The notes beneath the pieces are model-generated. The model was not told the origin of the DNA and ran no database searches. It was given only the letters and a program-made list of their open reading frames with translations. The position numbers and the translations under genes were made by a program. This document shows positions 57,061 through 64,000 of a stretch of DNA of 64,000 nt, piece after piece. This DNA is from Isoetes taiwanensis. Its lineage: Eukaryota > Streptophyta > Lycopodiopsida > Isoetales > Isoetaceae. The stretch covers positions 19,292,438-19,356,437 of the forward strand of contig JAJEKV010000013.1 in the NCBI GenBank assembly GCA_021234155.1. The letters run 5' to 3'. Every line of letters begins with the position of its first letter. Positions within the stretch are counted from its first letter, which is position 1.

Positions 57061-59560
57061 TATGTCGAGAAAGCTCAATGTGGTAGCGAGGGGTTTCCCT
57101 TAAGGAAAACATTTAAGAGTGTAAATTTAGAACATGCGGCGAATTATGTAAATTAAAGGATAGCTACTATAGGCGAATTTTCTCTTTCATGCCATTTATA
57201 ATGTAGCACCCAAGGCGAGTTTCTCAAATAATTTAAAAGCACTAGTACATAGAATAAAAAAAAGGCAACTTTAAAGTTTTTTGCATTTTGAAAAGTTCGA
57301 TTGTAATTTCACTGTATAGACGCAATAATTGACAATGGACGCAATAGTCTAAAAGACATACGCATATAAAAATAAAAGGCATACTTAAAAGAGATACTAA
57401 TCTTTGAATGAAGCCAACAAAGAAATATGGTTATCATAAACATTTCAGGTTTTAGAGCGTAAGAATTTTTCTTTGAATGTAGCATAATCAATATAACATA
57501 TGGCCTCCAGTTTCATTATAAGCAAAAAAGTAGCCACAAAATGATAAGATATTTTTCATGTCATCTTCAAAGTGGCAACCTCAAGAACTAAAGCAACCTA
57601 GATCAAAGTCTAGCCAAACAACCAAATTAGCTAGAAATACATATTTGTTCTTTATGGTGGACGCATCAAAAGCAAGAAGAAGTCTTCCATAAATTTAAAG
57701 ATTCTTTTGAAAGTAAATTCTTGATCTTGAACATTAACATAAGAACATCTTTTAGATAGCAAAAACATCACATCTCTAACTAATTGTGAGCTCGATCTAG
57801 TGAGCCAAGGTTTAAACATTAGCGTAAGAACATCTTTCAGATAGCAAAAACATCACCTCTAACTAATTGTGAGCTCGATCTAGTGAACCAAGATTCTGCA
57901 AGCTACTGCCACAGATTGTGAATTAAAAAATAATGACTGTTTATTGGTACAGGTTTGTGCCTATAAATTGAACCTCAAAATAGTTTATCAAATTCAATAA
58001 CTTACGGGCTTTATCACAAATGCGTTATGGCATCAACTAGTTGCATATGCTGTTTGCAATCACCTGCAATTAAGCAACAAATTCACTGACATGCCTCGAT
58101 AAAAGAGAACTTGTAGAATTTTAGAGGCATGTGATGTAAAATAGTGACAGCATACAAAGAAAGCCAAAAGAAAGCTTTGAATTGTTGAAGAAGATGACAG
58201 AATCAAAGATCCGCTTTTATTATACCAAAGATACCAATAGCAAAAGGAAAGGATAACACCGACAACCTAAATAACTTACAAATCTTGTCACAAAGGAATC
58301 ATGGCATCAATTTTGTCGCACATGTTGTTGACCCACCGCACCGCACTATGCACTGTTCCCGTTATTTTACTTGTTCACAAGCTAGTCTTCGCTAACGACC
58401 AACGTCGCCTTTAACATTATCAATTCCCAATCCAAGTTGCATATCAACCCCCGGACAACCCGATCTTGACAGTTTGACTTTGTAATGACAAAACTTTTCA
58501 AAAGTCATCTAAAACCATTATAAGTAAATATTGGCATTCCAAATGTCAACCATGTTTTAATATAAAAAGTGCAAGCACTAACGGCTCTACATATGGCGGT
58601 GTGGAACACCATTTATTTTAAACTCTAGCCACAATAAATCTATAGAAGCTTCATTCCTACATCAGCCTTCCGAATTCAAGCAAAGCAATAGCGATTTTTG
58701 TGTTCTTGGTTTAGTCATTTTGTTTCTAGTTTATGGCAAATGATGCAAGCCTCATAAAGATTGAACTGACCACTATTCTTGAGCAACTCATATTCTTTGA
58801 CATTGAATTATTTGTTTTTGGTAGATTTTCAAAATTTCCAATCAAGAATCAGACATATACTTTATGAATACCGTTCTCTATTTGGTTTTCTATCAAATAT
58901 CATGCCTTTTAAGATAAGATAAATAGGAAAGGAAGGTATCCCCGACTTTGGCCTAAAGCTTGATATTCCAGGGCCCGTCTGACCTCTTTTAAATCCTTGG
59001 GTAAATTAATACATATAAAAAAACTACTGGTTGAACTTTTTAAGGTAGCAGAAGAATGTGAAATCGAACATATCTCACTTGACAAAGATTCCCGGTAACC
59101 GCTAAGGATCGATGTGTCTAGACATCCAAATCTAGACATCCGTTGTCTTTCATTTGGTGTCCCAAGCATTTAACTACTGCTTTTAAGATGTAGGACAAAT
59201 GTGTTATTTGAGGAAAATATAGTACCTTACCATTTCTGTGCCCTTCACATTGAAGTGAACGGCAAGCAAATGTAGCTTTTGGCAAAATATTTGCACAGAG
59301 GAAAATGTATCTGGAACGCAGGATCAAACCTAAGAAAACAAACTCCACAAATCTTGGATGACCTAAAAATTACTCACATTTCGTTCTTCTTTATTACCGA
59401 TTATCACCGAAGTCTCGATTTCCAGAAAATGAAATGGCTCTGAAAGGATTTCGAAACATAAAACAATGATTCAGATCATAGAAACTAAGTAAAATTTAAG
59501 ATAGATTTTGTACCTGGCCTGTAGCTTGAGGAAGTTGTAAACGACCTGCTGCTGGTGGAT
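57061..59560. other. AT-rich region without recognised genes
   Basis: The composition differs from the gypsy sequence on both sides, so this may be a nested insertion of about 2.4 kb. It holds a tandem duplication (57731-57896) and a looser duplication (about 57998-58050 versus 58272-58325, AATAACTTAC...CACAAA...TGGCATCAA). No coding motifs. Confidence 0.4.
57731..57896. repeat. 84-base tandem duplication
   Basis: Two copies sharing TAAGAACATCTTT.AGATAG and TAATTGTGAGCTCGATCTAG with a few changes. Confidence 0.8.
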
Positions 59561-60249
59561 GACCGTTTGATAATAGTGGGCGAATCTGTGGAATCATCGA
59601 TCTCTCAAATCGAGGCTTAATATGCACAAGTCCGCCAGAGTGGAGTAGGGCTTAATTCGAGTCAGTAAGGCCGGAGCTCATTTCGTAGAAGAGGGGGCTA
59701 AGGCTTTAAAATAATAAATGAGGCAACCTACTAAGCCTTCGCGATTGAAAATCATTGAAGTTCTCAAAAAACGAGATTATAGCGTAATATTCGGCCTTTA
59801 AGGGAAACCCCGGTGGTAGCAGATGCGCTCAAGGCATCCTCGACAACAAGAGTCCACCTAACATGAAATCTCAACGCCACAAGCGAAGTTCGAAGGAAAT
59901 CGAAGAAACCTTTGCCGACAGATGCAGACTTCAAGGAGGGTGGGCGAGCATGTGCGCAGAGGCAAGAACGAGATAAGGAGAGGGAGACCTTCAAGAATTT
60001 TAAGAAGGAAGGTAACCTTTGTACCATAAGAATAAGTTGTGTGCTTGAGTCATCGAGTGAGGAAGTTGATTCTCCACAACACCCACAACAGTCAATAGTC
60101 GGCCGCAGATTTATGAAGACATATTTCAAAGCGCAGAAGTTATTATTGGCCGGGGATGAAGAAGCCGATAGCTCGCTACATCAAAGAGTGTCACCGTGGT
60201 CGCCAGACGAAGGCGCAGCATCTTCGAATTCCGTGAGCATTGAACCATT
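59561..60249 (+). other. Unassigned frame upstream of a gypsy integrase
   Basis: A 117-codon open frame (59912-60265) begins charged (QERDKERETFKNFKKEG) and then reads LESSSEEVDSPQHPQQSIVG. It might be part of the gypsy polyprotein or of a fused domain; no family was recognised. Confidence 0.3.
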
Positions 60250-60269
60250 AGCGTGCCGAACGTAAGTGG

Positions 60270-60690
60270 GGAAGTCATCAAGATGGACTTCATAACAAGG
60301 CTCTTGAGGACAAAGAAGAGGAAAAGATGCCCCGATGGTTGTGGTCGGCAAGTCAGTCGAAGATGGCATACTTTGTGCCCTGCAGACCACCCAGAGCATA
60401 GCCTTAGATATCTAACTCTCTCTCACCAAGGAAATCTTCGTGCTCCATGGTATACCAAGAGAGATCATCTCCCACGAGACCCGGTTCATGAGTGCCTTTT
60501 GGCGGGATCTTCGCTGACGATCCGCACCAAGCCGTCCATGAGCACGGCCTATCACCCTCGACGATGGGCAAAACGTAAGGGACCAACAAAATCTTGGAAG
60601 ATATGCTAAGAAACTATGTCTGGAACAAGCAAAGTAAGTGGGAAGATTACATGAGCAATGTTGCAACCGTAATATAAGCATGTGCATAGG
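60270..60690 (+). pseudogene. Ty3/gypsy integrase fragment
   Basis: MDFITRLLRTKKRK at about 60283 (first catalytic Asp), then HGIPREIISHETRFMSAFWR near 60450, SMSTAYHPR near 60535 and CAKKLCLEQAKSKWED-like sequence near 60605. The order matches the integrase core, with the second Asp (normally D-R-D-x-R-F) replaced by H-E-T-R-F and multiple frameshifts. It may be the 3' part of the element starting at 49482. Confidence 0.7.
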
Positions 60691-60785
60691 GGAAGGACAC
60701 GCGATTAAAGGTAGAAGTGAACATGGGTGAAGATGAGATCATCAGGGATGTTCTCTAACTTAAACCCTTTGGACCATGATGCACT

Positions 60786-61190
60786 CACTACAAGAGAATG
60801 TCTGTTCTGCGTCAGAAAATGCGTCAGAAAATTCTTATGGGTTTTTCCCTGTGAGGTTCGAATTTTAATTTTCTCGACGAAAAATACCGACGAAAATCGA
60901 CGAAAATTTTTCTCGACTAACAATGTGACTTAAAAAATCGGACGATAAATTGATCGAATTTAAAAAGTCCGACGAATAATCGACACAAAATTTGACTAAT
61001 AATCCGACGAAAAATATGACTTAAAAATCGATTTTAAAAATCGACGAATGTTTTCGACGATTAACCCGACGAAAGTCCGGCCGAATAATATGACCTAAAA
61101 GTCCTCGACGATTAATCGACGATAATTTAATTTAATGTTCTAACGATTTTTTTCGTCAGTATATTCATCAGAATATTCGTCAGTATATCT
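60786..61190 (+). mobile_element. CACTA-type transposon terminus with subterminal repeats
   Basis: CACTACAAGAGAATG is the classic start of CACTA (En/Spm) elements, preceded by a possible three-base target ACT. The following 400 bases hold about 20 copies of CGACGA(A/T)(A/T)-like words plus GCGTCAGAAAAT at both ends of the block, as expected of transposase-binding subterminal repeats. No inverted right end was identified and no transposase is present. Confidence 0.6.
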
Positions 61191-62177
61191 AACATGGCAT
61201 TTTTTAGCTTTAGGTCAGCATTATAGGTTTCCATACTTATTTCTATGAGTTGCATGACTTCATACATACCAAAGGAATAAGAAATGCTCATATGCATGTA
61301 GATATGAAACATTTTACAACCTATGTCAAACATATCAAATAGTTAGATGAGGTAAATTGTACAATGTTATCTTGCCTTTGGAAAGGAGACTTAATTAAGG
61401 AGAAGTCATTTCATGTTTATCGATCTTTAATTAAGGGCTTGCAAGTTGAATTGGATTTCTTGAAAGGTTGATGAGTTTGTAGGCTATCATCTTGTGTATC
61501 AATTTTTGTCAACATTTCTCTATTATCTTGCAACTAAGTATCAACAAGAAATTGTAAACAATTTAAAGAAACAGATGAGAACGCTGGAGCAAGGGGTCAA
61601 GTGTTTTAGATGAGATCAAATTGTGGACCTTTGTGTTAACGGAAACGATCGTGGGGAGTAGTAGAGTGGATATTAGCATGACAATGCTGCTGGACAGCAG
61701 CAAGTGCATGGCACAACAGGTGCAACACAAGGAGCACTATGCAATAAAAATAATGTTAAGTGGGCACCATGGCATTTGGTTAACGTTGGTCTCTACAACA
61801 GCAATGGTGGACTTCTAAGAAAGGTTGAGCATATCACATGGTCTAGGATTATGATGGGTCTGTGAAGTTGAAAGTCTCTGCCCCATGAGCCTATAGTAAT
61901 GCTGACAAACAATGGCTGACGGTATGAAATAGTGACAATGGAGTATCCATTTGTTAAGGGAACACATATCATGTTAAATTAAAGTAGCCAACCTTAATAT
62001 ATTAGAATAAACCATGAAAATCCAGTGGACCCAAATAATTATGAAAAAAATAGAGCAAGGGTATTTTTTTCTTTAGCATGTTTCAGGTATTCTGCATTTG
62101 CGCCGTCTCGGTTTTAGGGCTCGTTTGGAAGCAAGAACCAAGATGTTCACACAGGGCAATCGCCCCAACTTCAAATC
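61191..62177. other. Intergenic, no recognised feature
   Basis: AT-rich; short frames only. It may include the promoter of the gene-like exon that follows. Confidence 0.4.
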
Positions 62178-62320
62178 ATGATTGCAGCATCTGATTATCA
62201 TGGACACATAGGCAAATCAAACAGGAGGGATGGAATATCCGGACAAATCATCCAGGGGGATGGCTATCTGATAGCAATGAGCCGGAAATGGCTAGTTTGG
62301 AAAGAAATAGGTCAGTGCAT
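62178..62320 (+). other. Possible 5' exon of the following gene
   Basis: An ATG at 62178 opens MIAASDYHGHIGKSNRRDGI and continues to a weak donor-like GTCAGT near 62311. Acceptor-like TTTGGCTCAG at about 62401 leads into the next frame. Splicing is conjecture; the peptide is not recognised. Confidence 0.2.
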
Positions 62321-62424
62321 ATCTTGTTACTGCATTTTACCTTTAATCGTATTTCATAAAAATGTGATTGTATCAGACTAAGCTAAGCACTATTTGGCTC
62401 AGGCGCCCTCCTTTGGCCGCCGTA

Positions 62425-62781
62425 ATGACGAAGCACAAGCTCACTAGATTGGCACTTCCGGATCTTATCAAGCAGGCAGGGATTGATTTTGCTGCCATAC
62501 GCAGGAGCAAAGGGGAAACGCTTGCACAGCCTAGTAAACAGCTGCTCATGGATATTGTGGAGAAATATAACCTAGTATCCACTGAGCAGGTTGCTAGAAA
62601 GGAAGAAGGGATTATCAAATTCATCTCCAAAAGTACTGATGGGGGAGGCAAGAACACACAAGGATCTGATATACAAAGTGTGGCAGACTCTCTAGCAGAG
62701 CAGCAGGACGTTTTGTCAGATGGAGAAGATTCGGAGGACAATGAGGAGCTGCTACTTAACCAGGTTCTTTTGAGTATATAG
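62425..62781 (+). CDS. Small acidic-tailed protein or exon, possibly SAP30-like
   Basis: 118 codons from the ATG at 62425; the frame is open upstream to 62368. The N-terminal half reads KHKLTRLALPDLIKQAGID and, after RRSKGETLA, QPSKQLLMDIVEKYNLVSTE then KEEGIIKFI. The C-terminal half is acidic (LSDGEDSEDNEELL). The pattern 'PS..L...V...Y......I..FI' is reminiscent of the Sin3-binding domain of SAP30-type histone deacetylase subunits, but this is weak and made by eye. CAG|GTTCTT near the end (62763) could be a donor, in which case the protein continues in later exons. Unlike the nearby elements the frame is unbroken, which favours a real gene. Confidence 0.4.
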   Translation: MTKHKLTRLALPDLIKQAGIDFAAIRRSKGETLAQPSKQLLMDIVEKYNLVSTEQVARKEEGIIKFISKSTDGGGKNTQGSDIQSVADSLAEQQDVLSDGEDSEDNEELLLNQVLLSI

Positions 62782-64000
62782 TGTTAAAATCTTGCAGTAA
62801 TGGAAGCTTGAGTAATTCCTTAAAAATTGAGTAGGCTCTGTGTTCCTCTCTGTTATAACTTTGCAAGTTATTAAGGTATTCCAGTTTTACATGTAGCAGA
62901 CCCTTGTATTTAATGGCTGCCCCGTGTATTTAATGGTGTTTAATTCCCAAGTATTTAATGGTTGTTTTACCATCTTCTATTCTGCACTAATGTTACGCAT
63001 GCCTGATTTTTCAAGAGACTTTTCCTTTAATTTGTAGTGTTAATAAAACCAAGCAGACCCGCGGTAAACTGCAAACTGAGCAAAACTGAGCGGTACTTAG
63101 ACCCGCGGTTCCTTGCAAATTGCTGATACTTGGTGAGCGAATATCAGGTTAGCAAATACCATTTGGTAATATGTTCTAAGATACATGGAAATAAATGATT
63201 ATACAAGTTTTATAGTTTATGTGTTGCATAAATTTCTCAAATAGGCAGAAATATGTATTTGCGTTTGCCATTTAACCTTGTTCAATTCTGGAATTTTGAG
63301 CATAAGAAATTATGGCTGTAATTTTTGCGATGACACTTAATTAAATTCATTCTACCTAATTCGTTTGTGCCCTTGCTCGATGAAGTTAACTTGGCTTACA
63401 GCTTTACATCCCAGCTTTACATTCCAGACGAAACTTTGTTTTGCTACAGAGTGTGATCTCAAACTGCCAATGGCGAATGCTGGAAAATCATCTACTGAAT
63501 TTTGAAATGCTGATGTGCAATTAGAGGACGTGACGGACGAGTTTTCTAAGGTCTGATTCACTCGTTTATATATTTTACATTGATTGGTACGGTTTACAAA
63601 TAGGTGATGCACAAATAGGTGATGCACAAACGCAACTTGTGCCCCATTATTTTTTAGATATATGCCTATGCCTCCATAGCAAAAGTGCATCTAGAAACTT
63701 TACTTTCATGCATTTGTATGCCGGATTCTCCATAGAAAAGAATGTATTTTCTTCTTTTAAGACATTGTCTAAGGTAATTAAACTTAGATAAAATCTGCAG
63801 TACTTTTAAGTTGTTTGAGATCTTGCTTGCAGCTCAACACTTGCATAAAATTAGAGAAGGTATATGTAAGTGTTGAATCAATAAGTTCTTGCTCGTAGCT
63901 TCTTGGCTTTCAATTTGTGTTATTTTGATAATTGTGAATGAAAAGAATAGATTGGAATCTATGAATTTAATTTTTCGAGAAATATTGTAGGATTACAAAA
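62782..64000. other. No recognised gene; 3' flank or introns
   Basis: AT-rich. GTATTTAATGG is repeated three times near 62907-62961. If the preceding exon is spliced, this would be intron sequence. Nothing coding was recognised on either strand. Confidence 0.35.

Overview
The window looks like nuclear DNA of a land plant with a large, repeat-rich genome. The evidence is one chloroplast protein-import receptor gene (TOC159/132/120 family) with GT-AG introns, plant-type Ty1/copia, Ty3/gypsy and L1-like LINE elements, a PIF/Harbinger-type MITE and a CACTA-type terminus. Only two loci look like host genes. The exact lineage cannot be read from the sequence. A degraded bacterial-type DNA methyltransferase and the low gene density would fit a fern, lycophyte, bryophyte or gymnosperm at least as well as an angiosperm, but this is inference.

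Layout. 1-150 is a palindromic repeat. 540-1450 holds a broken beta-class DNA amino-methyltransferase. 2029-8388 is a head-to-tail array of a gag-only LTR retroelement: LTR-gag-LTR-gag-LTR, with primer-binding sites complementary to a tRNA-Gln-like 3' end. 9999-10552 is a probable solo LTR. 11040-14609 is an L1-type LINE (LINE-A), followed by the 3' stub of a second LINE family (LINE-C). 16440-23360 is a mosaic: a gypsy integrase relic, TGACA-rich arrays, a reversed poly-A tail, two MITE families, a Z-DNA-like TGCATG tract and a 219-codon pseudogene broken only by stop codons. 24380-32022 is a second L1-type LINE (LINE-B) carrying a complete but decayed reverse-strand Ty1/copia element. The LINE segment flanking the copia element is present on both sides.

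33049-38160 is the TOC gene on the minus strand: a long acidic domain with a four-times repeated motif, a GTPase domain, and a membrane-anchor domain reached only through two small frameshifts. 39835-45040 is a strikingly GC- and CpG-rich, near-full-length LINE-C. An AT-rich decayed copy of its 3' end follows at 46180-47035. 48125-57060 is a Ty3/gypsy-like element: two adjacent LTRs, an initiator-Met primer-binding site, a leader with four hairpin repeats, then gag and protease remains. 57100-60180 is mostly AT-rich with no recognised gene. 60250-60690 is a gypsy integrase relic and 60786-61190 a CACTA-type terminus. 62425-62781 is a small acidic-tailed open frame, possibly an exon of a host gene.

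Most transposon frames are broken by small indels and stops. The element order, nested insertions and LTR junctions remain legible and record a history of tandem recombination and ectopic exchange.
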